Shown here: positions 22,690 through 29,816 of the stretch, one piece after another
Layout of the letters: the number at the start of each line of letters is the position of its first letter
Numbering within the stretch: the first letter of the stretch is position 1
Made by a program: the position numbers and the translations under genes
From: Tenacibaculum finnmarkense genomovar ulcerans
GTDB lineage: Bacteria; Bacteroidota; Bacteroidia; Flavobacteriales; Flavobacteriaceae
DNA: 37,503 nucleotides
Assembly: GCF_900239495.1 (NCBI RefSeq)
Contig: NZ_OENE01000035.1
Span: 1 to 37,503 of the forward strand
Direction: 5' to 3'
Notes under the pieces: model-generated
What the model saw: the letters and a program-made list of their open reading frames with translations, nothing else
What the model was told of the DNA's origin: nothing
Databases searched by the model: none

Positions 22690-23472
22690 ATGTTAGATCA
22701 AATAAAGTTATTTCGAGAAAATCAGCAAAAAAAACCACTTTACAAGACGCTTACATCTATGCGTTCGTTAGCTATATCTATTCAAAGTTATAATATTTTT
22801 TACGGAATAAAACAAGCTGCTTTTTTCTATTTGCTTTTTGAATATTTAATTCCAAACGATTATTTGCGTGTAATTCCTGCTTTGTTTTTTGGATATTTCG
22901 TAGCAAAAGCAATGCTAAATATAGCCGTTAATATTCCTGAAGAAAAAGAGTGGGTAATTGTATCCATTGCGTTTTTTGACTTCCTGATGCTTTGTGTAAT
23001 TGTAGATATTATGCACAAAACAGATATAACAGAAATTACAAATAATCTTATTTTCTGCGGGTTTGTTACTTACATAGGTTACTGGCTAAATCAAGTATTT
23101 GTTTTAAAAGTAGAAAAAACTGAAAAAGCAGATACCCAGAAGTTAATAGCATCGTTAGAGCAACGCCTTGTTGCTTATAAAATGCAAGTAACAGAATTGG
23201 AAAAGAACGGAACAGATGCCGACCATGGTCGACCAAATACTGACCATGGTCAACCAAGTGCTTTACCGTATTCATCAAATACTGACCATAGTCAACCAAG
23301 TGCTGACCATGGTCGACCAAATACTGACCAAGTAAAAGAAGGTAATCAAACTAATTTACTAGACAGTATTGATAAGACTTGCCCGCATTGTAAACGTGCT
23401 TGTCCCAGTAAGAGATCCAGAGATTCACATAAAGGAAAATGTAAACTGAACCCTAAAAATATTACGAAATGA
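22690..23472 (+). CDS. four-TM protein with 7-residue repeats and C2HC zinc finger
   Basis: This is the paralogue of the protein at 7431-8354. Residues 1-142 are almost the same, with four hydrophobic segments. The linker is shorter and ends in five 7-residue units of the type DHGRPNT/DHGQPSA (residues 178-212; the third unit is LPYSSNT). The finger is C231-x2-C234-x12-H247-x3-C251. The stop codon overlaps the start of the HNH gene (ATGA). The conserved membrane and finger parts with a free linker suggest that both ends matter and that the linker only spaces them. The function is unknown. Confidence 0.8.
   Translation: MLDQIKLFRENQQKKPLYKTLTSMRSLAISIQSYNIFYGIKQAAFFYLLFEYLIPNDYLRVIPALFFGYFVAKAMLNIAVNIPEEKEWVIVSIAFFDFLMLCVIVDIMHKTDITEITNNLIFCGFVTYIGYWLNQVFVLKVEKTEKADTQKLIASLEQRLVAYKMQVTELEKNGTDADHGRPNTDHGQPSALPYSSNTDHSQPSADHGRPNTDQVKEGNQTNLLDSIDKTCPHCKRACPSKRSRDSHKGKCKLNPKNITK
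23221..23325 (+). repeat. five tandem 21-bp coding repeats with palindromic cores
   Basis: Units start at 23221, 23242, 23263, 23284 and 23305. Three contain the perfect palindrome GACCATGGTC, one has GACCATAGTC, and the third unit is diverged. The frame is kept throughout. They share no sequence with the 42-bp repeats in the paralogue. Confidence 0.9.
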
Positions 23473-24035
23473 AACAAGAGGTAACTAGAAATTTTTATAA
23501 TGAAAAATGGGCAGAAATACAATTTGATAATGCTATTTCTAAAAATGAAAAGTTTATAATATCAACTTATGGACGGGTTATAAATTGTAAAAACAAACCT
23601 TTTTTAGTAAAAGAATCATTTACTAACGGCTACAGGAGTTTAGCTGTGAAAAAAGAGAATGGAAATCAAACAGGGCGTTATGTTCATAAGTTAGTTGCTC
23701 AAACCTTCCTGGACAACATAAATGGTGTTTTCGTGATCCATCTTAATTATGATAAATCGGAAAATCATATCAGTAATTTGAAATGGGCCACTAAAAGAGA
23801 AAAAGAAATACACCAACACAAAAACCCTGAATATATTGCGATAATGCGAGGGTTTGTTAAGCATAAACCAATCAACGCTAAATTAACAGCAACGAAAGTA
23901 ATGCGATTGAAAAAGCGTATTTTTAATCCGAAAAGAAAATCGACAATAAAAAGATTAGCAAAAGAATTTGGTATATCTGAAATGCAGGTTTATCGAATTA
24001 AAAACGGTGTTAATTGGGGATATATTAGAGCCTGA
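23469..24035 (+). CDS. NUMOD4/HNH homing-type endonuclease
   Basis: The 188-residue product has a NUMOD4-like start (EKFIISTYGRVINCKNKPFLVKES), an HNH core (YVHKLVAQTFLDNINGVFVIHLNYDKSENHISNLKWAT) and a resolvase-like HTH near the C-terminus (TIKRLAKEFGISEMQVYRIKNG). This is the usual free-standing homing endonuclease layout in phages: it cuts a target DNA and spreads by repair. It overlaps the TM/zinc-finger gene by four bases and lies directly before the small-gene array, so it may be a mobile insert there. Confidence 0.85.
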   Translation: MKQEVTRNFYNEKWAEIQFDNAISKNEKFIISTYGRVINCKNKPFLVKESFTNGYRSLAVKKENGNQTGRYVHKLVAQTFLDNINGVFVIHLNYDKSENHISNLKWATKREKEIHQHKNPEYIAIMRGFVKHKPINAKLTATKVMRLKKRIFNPKRKSTIKRLAKEFGISEMQVYRIKNGVNWGYIRA

Positions 24036-24183
24036 AATGTATAACACTAAATAAAATATTAGCGGCAATTAATTTTTATTTAGCGAAATAAATGAACAAA
24101 GAAGCGTTGTGTAGTGCAACGAAAAAATGAATTTTAAATCTTGTTAGCGTTTCGTTTTTAACGTCAGCAGTAAACCAAAAACA

Positions 24184-24345
24184 ATGGAAGGATTAATAGA
24201 AAAGTATGAAGCGAAATTACAGTTTATCACTAAAAGCTTAGAACAAACTAAACACTTAATGGATAGTGATCTTTTAGAAATAATGGAGGGTATTAAGTCC
24301 TTAGTTTCTGAAATGGTTGATGATTTGAAAAAAGAAGCGGAATAA
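24184..24345 (+). CDS. small coiled-coil protein, 53 aa
   Basis: A 53-residue frame encodes MEGLIEKYEAKLQFITKSLE and continues as an acidic amphipathic helix (KSLVSEMVDDLKKEAE). It probably forms a coiled coil. It is not recognised. It is followed by a 10-bp hairpin (24353-24379) flanked by A-runs. Confidence 0.45.
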   Translation: MEGLIEKYEAKLQFITKSLEQTKHLMDSDLLEIMEGIKSLVSEMVDDLKKEAE

Positions 24346-24352
24346 AAAAAAC

Positions 24353-24379
24353 GAACTGTCAAATATTACTTGACAGTTC
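24353..24379. terminator. hairpin, terminator-like on the minus strand
   Basis: GAACTGTCAA and TTGACAGTTC form a perfect 10-bp stem around seven bases. The A-run upstream gives a T-tract only for leftward transcription, and no leftward gene ends here. On the plus strand it may act as a processing or attenuation site. Confidence 0.45.
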
Positions 24380-24412
24380 AATTAAAAAAAAAGACCAAAA
24401 CACAGTTTTATT

Positions 24413-24553
24413 ATGGAAAACTTATTTGAATTTTTAAACCAACAAAACGGAGATCAATTAGCTGGTTATGGTGTAGTATTTGTAGTATTTATTTACTACG
24501 TAATGCAAGGACTAGTCGATATATTTGAATCTATATTTAGGTGTAAGAAATAA
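24413..24553 (+). CDS. single-TM micro-protein, 46 aa
   Basis: A 46-residue frame starts MENLFEFLNQQNGDQLAGYG, has one hydrophobic segment (VVFVVFIYYVMQGLVDIF) and ends with a basic FRCKK. The topology resembles small holin-like or regulatory membrane peptides, without a recognisable family. Confidence 0.45.
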   Translation: MENLFEFLNQQNGDQLAGYGVVFVVFIYYVMQGLVDIFESIFRCKK

Positions 24554-24591
24554 TTGTGCCTAACGTTCTAGTATAACAAAATGTAACGCTT

Positions 24592-24783
24592 ATGAAGGAA
24601 AAATTTTTAAAAAAGATAAATGAATTTTACCCAAAAGACGAGGGGTATAATGAAGAACTAGCCAATGAGTTATTTTTGTTATACCTTGTTAGTAATTCCG
24701 TTATTTGCGGTAATTGTGACGGATATGGCTATACCGTAGACGAAAACGGTAGAAGAAAAGAACATTGTAAAGAATGCGAATAG
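24592..24783 (+). CDS. small zinc-knuckle protein, 63 aa
   Basis: The 63-residue product has an acidic helical start and then CGNCDGYGYTVDENGRRKEHCKEC, two CxxC pairs around a Gly-rich turn as in DnaJ-type zinc ribbons (CxxCxGxG). It probably binds one zinc and a protein or nucleic-acid partner. It lies between eroded cassette junctions. Confidence 0.6.
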   Translation: MKEKFLKKINEFYPKDEGYNEELANELFLLYLVSNSVICGNCDGYGYTVDENGRRKEHCKECE

Positions 24784-24852
24784 TAGCAGATTATGGTTAC
24801 TAACGCTGTGTGTATGATGCGTAATTTGATTTAAACACTAAAACTTATAGAT

Positions 24853-25209
24853 ATGAAACTAACTAGAATAGAAGCACCAAAATTTGAAGATATGGATTTG
24901 CCAAATTATGACATTATACACGATGTTATAGGTAGGCTTTCCAATGACCTTAATAAACAACTTGAAGATTATGTTATTGAGGGATTAAAAAGAAAAGGTT
25001 TTGAATTAAAAAACAGAGTTGAATTAGAAGCATTTATTAAAGAGCGTTGTAGATGTGAAGATAATATTTCTTTAAAAGAAAAAGTTTACTATGTAGATAA
25101 TACGCCTTTCTTATTCCACAACTACAAAAGCGAACCATTACAGATGCCCTCAATAACAGATAGCGAATACAAGATAAGTGCTAATTTAGGTACTTATGCT
25201 TACCTATAA
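24853..25209 (+). CDS. hypothetical protein, 118 aa
   Basis: Not recognised. The 118-residue soluble product has an N-terminal helix-rich part (IIHDVIGRLSNDLNKQLEDYVIEGLKRKGFEL), followed by ERCRCED and a beta-rich C-terminus. Its stop codon is inside the left arm of the junction hairpin at 25203-25275, as in array 1 cassettes. Confidence 0.6.
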   Translation: MKLTRIEAPKFEDMDLPNYDIIHDVIGRLSNDLNKQLEDYVIEGLKRKGFELKNRVELEAFIKERCRCEDNISLKEKVYYVDNTPFLFHNYKSEPLQMPSITDSEYKISANLGTYAYL

Positions 25210-25275
25210 CGCCCTGGTGTATGTGGCGAATTTTTCCCGCAGGGAAAATATGCGCTCATACACTTTGTTGGCACG
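25203..25275 (+). repeat. short attC-like junction hairpin B2
   Basis: GTGTATG (25217-25223) pairs with CATACAC (25257-25263), and CCC-GCA-GGG forms the tip. The central 25 bases are identical to hairpin B1 of array 1 (10719-10793), while the outer arms differ. The left end (CTATAAC) and right end (GTTGGCA) do not match each other. Confidence 0.65.
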
Positions 25276-25358
25276 TAGTTTATTATTAACGATTAAAAAC
25301 TAAAACACCGCCTTAGTTTTTAATTATACATTTTTTGGCGGTAGTTTATTCTTAAATT

Positions 25359-25586
25359 ATGATTTTAAAAGAAGGTAGATTTTTTAGTATTCAGTTTTTT
25401 AACTCAACAGGTATTGAGGTTGTTTCAGATTTAACAGGGTTAAGTCCAGAGGATATAGAATTTGAGCAAGACCAAGGAAATGTATTTATTTCTCAAGCAA
25501 AAAATGGTCGTTATTTTTTATTTTGTTCAACTGATGAACAAGATAAAGAAATTACTTTCAATGAGTTTAAACGATTGTCTCTCTAA
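25359..25586 (+). CDS. cassette gene: hypothetical protein, 75 aa
   Basis: Not recognised. The 75-residue product (FFSIQFFNSTGIEVVSDLTGLSPEDIEFEQDQGNVFISQAKNGRYFLFCSTDEQD) looks like a small beta-sandwich. Its leader contains a perfect 12-bp inverted repeat ATTAAAAACTAA/TTAGTTTTTAAT (25292-25303 with 25313-25324) and an ACCGCC/GGCGGT pair, which could control its expression. It sits in a cassette with matched GTTGGCA/TGCCAAC ends. Confidence 0.6.
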   Translation: MILKEGRFFSIQFFNSTGIEVVSDLTGLSPEDIEFEQDQGNVFISQAKNGRYFLFCSTDEQDKEITFNEFKRLSL

Positions 25587-25590
25587 TTAC

Positions 25591-25629
25591 TGCCAACACG
25601 AATATATACGTAATAGTACATAATACATC
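25591..25629 (+). repeat. terminal element of small-gene array 2
   Basis: This element begins with TGCCAACAC and closely resembles 11556-11597 at the end of array 1. Like that one it has no right-hand GTTGGC partner and is followed within about 10 bases by a terminator-like hairpin. Confidence 0.6.
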
Positions 25630-25637
25630 AACTAAAA

Positions 25638-25669
25638 TAAAGACCAGGAGTTCGCTCTCCTGGTCTTTA
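25638..25669. terminator. terminator-like hairpin closing array 2
   Basis: TAAAGACCAGGAG and CTCCTGGTCTTTA form a 13-bp perfect stem with a TTCGCT loop. The T-tract after it is weak (TTGCGTTT). It occupies the same place as the strong terminator after array 1. Confidence 0.75.
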
Positions 25670-25734
25670 TTGCGTTTAATATAAAAAGACTTTTCAAAAA
25701 AAACCTTTAAGACTGTAAAAAACCAACGTTTTTA

Positions 25735-25999
25735 GTTCAACAGTTCAACAGTACAACATTATATATATTATTAATCATATATACTTATAAATCAATGCTT
25801 TATGTAGTTGTATAAATAGTTTTTTGTGTTGAACTTGTTGAACCTTAAAAAAAACGTTCCAACAAATAAAGGGGTAGTTCAACAAGTTCAACGCTTATTT
25901 GTAGTTGTTCAACACTATAACCTACTGTTTTTTAAGTAGTTGACTTTATCTTGCTGTTTGTTGACCTTTGTTTATTGAAAATAAGGGGGTAGGTTCAAC
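25735..25999. repeat. GTTCAAC repeat region before the late genes
   Basis: This covers most of the gene-free stretch 25587-26090. GTTCAAC occurs at 25735, 25743, 25877, 25886, 25907 and 25993, and its inverse GTTGAAC at 25828 and 25837. Variants are GTACAAC, GTTCCAAC and two GTTGAC. The pair GTTGAACTTGTTGAAC (25828-25843) and GTTCAACAAGTTCAAC (25877-25892) form a perfect 16-bp inverted repeat. The placement before the packaging/late module suggests a replication origin, a packaging start site or a regulator-binding region. Confidence 0.7.
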
Positions 26000-26023
26000 A
26001 AAGTGTTTTTTTTAAAAAAAAGC

Positions 26024-26058
26024 GTCCTATTTTAAAAACCCCACCCATTTTATATTTG
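26024..26058 (+). promoter_or_regulatory. late promoter P1
   Basis: GTCCTATTTTAAAA at 26024-26037 is followed 13 bases later by TATATTTG (26051-26058), an exact TAnnTTTG -7 box. The first late gene starts 33 bases further on. Confidence 0.75.
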
Positions 26059-26090
26059 TATTCACAATTTAAATTTTCAAAACAAGTAAG

Positions 26091-26336
26091 ATGGAAAAAT
26101 CAAAAACATTAAAAATATTCAAACAAATATCAGCGCCAACTAAAACTGGCCGTAAAAACGAGATGAAGGAGGTCGTAATTGACGGTTCTTTGATTTCTTT
26201 ACAAAAAGAAGTAGCTGCGTTAAAGAAATCAGGCGTTATTTATTTTGAAGTGATCGACCAAAAAAAACAAATTAAAATAATTTATAAAAAGCTATTGTCG
26301 GGAGTTAATTACAGCAAGAAAGTTGTTAAAATATAA
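26091..26336 (+). CDS. hypothetical late protein, 81 aa
   Basis: Not recognised. The strongly basic 81-residue product (MEKSKTLKIFKQISAPTKTGRKNEMKEVV; KKQIKIIYKKLLSGVNYSKKVV) could bind DNA. It is the first gene after late promoter P1. An AAGTAAG sequence precedes the ATG. Confidence 0.6.
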   Translation: MEKSKTLKIFKQISAPTKTGRKNEMKEVVIDGSLISLQKEVAALKKSGVIYFEVIDQKKQIKIIYKKLLSGVNYSKKVVKI

Positions 26337-26372
26337 GTAAGTCAGTACCTTACGCTTTAAAAAATCGCTCAA

Positions 26373-26828
26373 ATGATTACACTTGAAATCCCAATTAAAC
26401 CGTATTTAAAGAAATATTTAACACAGAAATACGGCGAAAAGCATACGGTAAAAGAATCTACCTTGTTAGGAGGTGTTGTGATTGACATCTTAGATCGAAA
26501 TTACAAAAAAGAACAAATACAATTACCACACCATACAACGTATCAATTGCAGGTGCCAGGTGCAATTGTTCAGAATGTTGGTTTTGACATTTCTTTCGTA
26601 AAGCTTAAAAAACTAGCTGAACGGATCCGTAAGATATTCTATAATGATCTTGATTCATACATCAACATTTCGATAGGGCAGGATCTTAAAGTGATAAATG
26701 AGAAATATGAATCCATAAACAAACAGAACAGAATTTTGGCTATTCGTCAATTTTTGGAGCATCATCAAATAACTGAAGATGAAATTAGTGCTGACTCAGT
26801 ATATCGAGCGATGTCACGAATGTCATAA
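26373..26828 (+). CDS. hypothetical late protein, 151 aa, possible DNA-binding C-terminus
   Basis: Not assigned. The N-terminal half (MITLEIPIKPYLKKYLTQKYGEKHTVKES) is beta/alpha. The C-terminus (NRILAIRQFLEHHQITEDEISADSVYRAMSRMS) resembles an HTH. Basic patches occur throughout. It follows the 81-aa gene under promoter P1 and is followed by a strong hairpin, so this two-gene unit may be regulatory for the late region or for packaging. Confidence 0.6.
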   Translation: MITLEIPIKPYLKKYLTQKYGEKHTVKESTLLGGVVIDILDRNYKKEQIQLPHHTTYQLQVPGAIVQNVGFDISFVKLKKLAERIRKIFYNDLDSYINISIGQDLKVINEKYESINKQNRILAIRQFLEHHQITEDEISADSVYRAMSRMS

Positions 26829-26862
26829 GTGGACAAGTTCGCAAAACGTCAAAAAACAAAAC

Positions 26863-26895
26863 GTCTGCACGCCTTGTAAATAAAGGCGTGCAGAC
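26863..26895 (+). terminator. 13-bp GC-rich hairpin
   Basis: GTCTGCACGCCTT and AAGGCGTGCAGAC form a perfect stem with a GTAAATA loop. It is followed by TCGGACACTTTTATG, a weak T-tract. It probably ends the P1 transcript. Confidence 0.7.
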
Positions 26896-26940
26896 TCGGA
26901 CACTTTTATGAAATAATTATTCTGTCCTAAAATGAGATAT

Positions 26941-27414
26941 ATGAATACAACTATTATTGATAATTTAGAACAGGTAGGTGGATGGTATAATGTTCAAATC
27001 ATACCTGTTAATGAAGTAATCTACTGCCCGCACATCCTAACAAATACTAATTCGAACGAACTTATTATTTCGGATACTGATACAGGTTTAGACATTATGC
27101 CTGTGACTGAAAATATTAAAATATCAGAAACACCTAAAAAAACAAAGTCTGGTACTATTTATACGGTAATAGCTGAGTTTGAGTTAAGAGTTCAGTTAGT
27201 AGAAATAGATATTTACTTTAACAAATTCATAACTAATAAAGTTCTACTTATCGGAACGAAACATTACGGTCAAGAAAAGATATACGGATCTAAGTTATTC
27301 CCGTTAGATTTTTCTTACCATTTTGTGAACGGAAAAAAACTAGAAGATGGTAGTTTGATCCGTATTAAAGTATCAAGTAAAACACCTCAGAAACCTGTAT
27401 TCATCAACAGATAG
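26941..27414 (+). CDS. hypothetical phage structural-type protein, 157 aa
   Basis: Not recognised. The beta-rich product (VGGWYNVQIIPVNEVIYCPHIL; FELRVQLVEIDIYFNKFITNKVLLIGTKHYGQEKIYGSKLFPLDFSYHF) looks like a virion protein, and its place just before the protease/capsid genes supports that. The ATG at 26941 (MNTTIIDN) is chosen; ATG at 26932 is also possible. A partial late-promoter element GTCCTAAAA overlaps the start region at 26923. Confidence 0.6.
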   Translation: MNTTIIDNLEQVGGWYNVQIIPVNEVIYCPHILTNTNSNELIISDTDTGLDIMPVTENIKISETPKKTKSGTIYTVIAEFELRVQLVEIDIYFNKFITNKVLLIGTKHYGQEKIYGSKLFPLDFSYHFVNGKKLEDGSLIRIKVSSKTPQKPVFINR

Positions 27415-27432
27415 TAACACTTCAAAATAGCT

Positions 27433-27467
27433 GTCCTATTTTAAAACAGCCTGTAAAATTATGTTTG
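27433..27467 (+). promoter_or_regulatory. late promoter P2
   Basis: GTCCTATTTTAAAA at 27433-27446 and TATGTTTG at 27460-27467 have the same 13-base spacing as P1. It precedes the protease/scaffold and capsid genes, the ones that need the highest expression. Confidence 0.75.
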
Positions 27468-27495
27468 TAACGTGCTAATCACAAAAGCACGTTAC
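27467..27495 (+). other. 5' leader stem-loop of the capsid transcript
   Basis: GTAACGTGCT and AGCACGTTAC form a perfect 10-bp stem with a nine-base loop. It begins at the -7 box of P2, ends four bases before the ATG at 27500, and would stand at the very 5' end of the mRNA. Confidence 0.6.
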
Positions 27496-27499
27496 AAAT

Positions 27500-28813
27500 A
27501 TGAATTCAAATAATTTATACTCCTTACTTAATACGAACTGGATGTTTGCTGGTAGCAGCGAATCATCATTGTACCCTTTTTTATTTAATATTATAAATAG
27601 TACTCAGCAAGCAACGGCTAAGCTTTCCGATACAACATACCAGTTCGCATCTAATTCTGGAGAAATATCAGATACTCCACAAAAAAATAGCGACGGATCC
27701 GTAGCTGTTGTAAAAATGCACCATCCAATATTTAAGTACAATCAAGAATGTGGACCGCGAGGTACACAGTCTATTATGAAGCAAATGGATGCTTGGAAAA
27801 ATGACAATGCTATAAAAGGAGTGTTACTTTATATTAACTCAGGTGGTGGTCAAGCGTCTGGTTGTTCTGAATTTGCTGAATACTTACATAATTACCCAAA
27901 ACCTACAGGAACTTACACCAATGATACCATTGGGTCTGCGGCTTATTATGCTGCGTCAGCGACTGGTTTTATAACAGCAAATAAACATGCTGATTTTATA
28001 GGTTGCATAGGTTCGATGATTAAGAAGGTTGACATGGAGGGTGTTCTTATTAATAAAGGGGCAACTATAGAAGAGATTTATTCTGACTTGTCGCCTGAAA
28101 AGAACTTACAAAGTAGAGCTCTTAAGGATGGAGATTCTAAACCTCTAATTACTAAGTTCTTGAATCCGCTTGCAAAGCAATTTCATGATGACGTCAAAGC
28201 ATACAGATCTCACGTTTCAGAAAAAGCATTAAAAGGAGATGTTTTTAACCCCGAAGAATCACTACAAGAGGGATTAATTGATGAAATAGGAACATTTCAA
28301 TCAGCTATTGATAAAATACTATCAATGACCACTACAAATAATAACAAATCAAATCAAAATACAATGAGCAATTTAAAAACGCCATTGATTGAAGCGGTAA
28401 TAGGCGCGAATTTCAGTGATGCAAAAAATGAAACTGGAATCTTATTAACAGATGACCAGGCGACGGCTATAGAAAACAAGCTATCAGCAAATGATGCCGA
28501 AGTTTCAAAATTTAAAAATGAAGCAACCACTGCAAAAGATGAAGTGATTGCTGCAACTGCTAAAATCACAACCTTAACAAGTGATAATACTTCAGTAACA
28601 AATGCCGTTCAGAATGCTTTAAAAACAGCAGGAGTTGAAAACGCTGCAACCATGACAAATGAAGCTGGTGTTATCGCTTTGAGCAATTTAGTTGCTAAGT
28701 ATGGTGCTAATGATGGCGGAAAAGGAACAACGCATTTGTTGAATTTAGGTGGGGGTGAAAGTATTGCAGACCCTGTAGGGAATAAATTAGAATCAATCTT
28801 AAAAAATATTTAA
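27500..28813 (+). CDS. S49-family prohead protease fused to a scaffold domain
   Basis: The first 280 residues of 437 are an SppA/S49 peptidase: YINSGGGQASGCSEFAEYL (111-129), the likely nucleophile Ser146 in IGSAAYYAAS, and HADFIGCIGSMIKKV after it. A likely scaffold follows from about 285 onward, Ala/Thr/Asn-rich with coiled-coil character (NKLSANDAEVSKFKNEATTAKDEVIAATAK). In tailed phages this protease cleaves the scaffold and capsid during prohead maturation. It lies 2 bp before the major capsid gene. A second start inside the frame may make the scaffold alone. Confidence 0.88.
   Translation: MNSNNLYSLLNTNWMFAGSSESSLYPFLFNIINSTQQATAKLSDTTYQFASNSGEISDTPQKNSDGSVAVVKMHHPIFKYNQECGPRGTQSIMKQMDAWKNDNAIKGVLLYINSGGGQASGCSEFAEYLHNYPKPTGTYTNDTIGSAAYYAASATGFITANKHADFIGCIGSMIKKVDMEGVLINKGATIEEIYSDLSPEKNLQSRALKDGDSKPLITKFLNPLAKQFHDDVKAYRSHVSEKALKGDVFNPEESLQEGLIDEIGTFQSAIDKILSMTTTNNNKSNQNTMSNLKTPLIEAVIGANFSDAKNETGILLTDDQATAIENKLSANDAEVSKFKNEATTAKDEVIAATAKITTLTSDNTSVTNAVQNALKTAGVENAATMTNEAGVIALSNLVAKYGANDGGKGTTHLLNLGGGESIADPVGNKLESILKNI
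28364..28813 (+). CDS. nested scaffold protein from an internal start
   Basis: An in-frame ATG at 28364 (MSNLKTPLIEAVIGANF) follows an Asn/Thr-rich linker and would make a 149-residue scaffold identical to the C-terminus of the protease. This is the lambda C/Nu3 arrangement. A further in-frame ATG lies at 28325. The internal start is inferred from the domain boundary; no strong ribosome-binding site is visible, which is common in Bacteroidetes. Confidence 0.45.
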   Translation: MSNLKTPLIEAVIGANFSDAKNETGILLTDDQATAIENKLSANDAEVSKFKNEATTAKDEVIAATAKITTLTSDNTSVTNAVQNALKTAGVENAATMTNEAGVIALSNLVAKYGANDGGKGTTHLLNLGGGESIADPVGNKLESILKNI

Positions 28814-28815
28814 TA

Positions 28816-29793
28816 ATGTCAGATACTATTACTGTTACGGATATTGTGACTTCTTACGGAGCACATTACATCCCAGGTCAAGGAAAAATTAGTGAGTTAA
28901 TTCGTTTACAGAAGCAACCAACAGTTACTACAGGCTACGCAACACCTATTATTTCTGATGCTACTATTTACAGGGCGCCACAGGCATATATGGACGAGCT
29001 TATTCAGCCGTGGCAAGGTGATTTCACTGCTAAAGGTGGGGTTACCTTTAAGCCAAATGATATCCCTACGTTTAAAATCAAAATAGATTCTGGCTTTCAA
29101 CCAGATATTTTAGAAGAGTCTTACCTTGGTTTTATGACACAAATAGCCGAAGCTGACCGAAGTAAATGGCCTTTTGCTAAATGGTTTATTGAAGTATATG
29201 TTTTAGAGCAGCAAAAAGAGGATTTGGAGAACCAAGCCTACGGTAAAGGTGTTTATAAAGAACCTGTAAAAGGTGTTCCTGGATCTGCAAAAGACACTAT
29301 GGATGGTATTGAAAAGTTGATTGATGACGGTATTGCTGGGACGAAAACAGCGCATAGCTTAATTAACGCAGTAGCATTGTCAACTTCTTTTTCAAGAAGC
29401 ACTGCTTTTGATGGGATTGAAGAGTTTATGGAAAATATCGATGAAAAGTTATTGAATAAACCAATGACTTTAGGTTGTGATCCGAAAATAGCAAGATGGT
29501 ACTTTAAAGATCGTAGAGATACTTTAGGTGCAAATGCTAACTACTCAGACAAAAACGCTAAAAGAATTGATGACTACGAGAATGTGAATTGGGCACCAAT
29601 GCCTTCATTAGCAGGTACGGGTCTTATCTTTGCTACACCTACAAAGAACTTCGTGCATATTCGACCGAAAAAACAAATGAATCCTATCAGAGTTGAATCT
29701 GCTAAAAGAACTGTTGATGTTTTAGCTGATTGGCGTGAAGGTTTAGGGTTCTTGTTTAACGAATTGGTTTATGCTTACAAACCAACTGTTTAA
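28816..29793 (+). CDS. major capsid protein, HK97-fold type
   Basis: The 325-residue product has features of small HK97-type capsids. An N-terminal arm is followed by a P-domain-like region (FKPNDIPTFKIKIDSGFQPDILEESYLGF), a long helix (WFIEVYVLEQQKEDLENQAYGKG) and a C-terminal A-domain-like part (LIFATPTKNFVHIRPKKQMNPIRVESAKRTVDVLADWREGLGFLFNELVYAY). The position immediately after the protease/scaffold gene is the standard location. The N-terminal delta domain is short, consistent with a separate scaffold. Confidence 0.85.
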   Translation: MSDTITVTDIVTSYGAHYIPGQGKISELIRLQKQPTVTTGYATPIISDATIYRAPQAYMDELIQPWQGDFTAKGGVTFKPNDIPTFKIKIDSGFQPDILEESYLGFMTQIAEADRSKWPFAKWFIEVYVLEQQKEDLENQAYGKGVYKEPVKGVPGSAKDTMDGIEKLIDDGIAGTKTAHSLINAVALSTSFSRSTAFDGIEEFMENIDEKLLNKPMTLGCDPKIARWYFKDRRDTLGANANYSDKNAKRIDDYENVNWAPMPSLAGTGLIFATPTKNFVHIRPKKQMNPIRVESAKRTVDVLADWREGLGFLFNELVYAYKPTV

Positions 29794-29816
29794 TCTCTTA
29801 AAAAAGAATTTAAAAA

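Larger units (their letters stand above)
24148..25629 (+). mobile_element. small-gene array 2 with attC-like junctions
   Basis: Five short ORFs in one orientation lie between junctions of the GTTAGC/CTAACG or GTTGGC/GCCAAC type. The last cassette opens with GTTGGCA (25267-25273) and closes with TGCCAAC (25591-25597), a match within the cassette. The hairpin before it shares a 25-base core with array 1, and the terminal 38 bases resemble the end of array 1. The junctions at about 24557 and 24797 are short and look eroded. Confidence 0.45.

Noticed and set aside
24105..24122. CGTTG/CAACG pair before the 53-aa gene as another cassette junction
   Set aside because: Only five base pairs, and no matching end was found for a cassette.
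26923..26936. GTCCTAAAA near the start of the 157-aa gene as a sixth late promoter
   Set aside because: Only the first six bases match the motif, and the implied start would fall inside the coding region.
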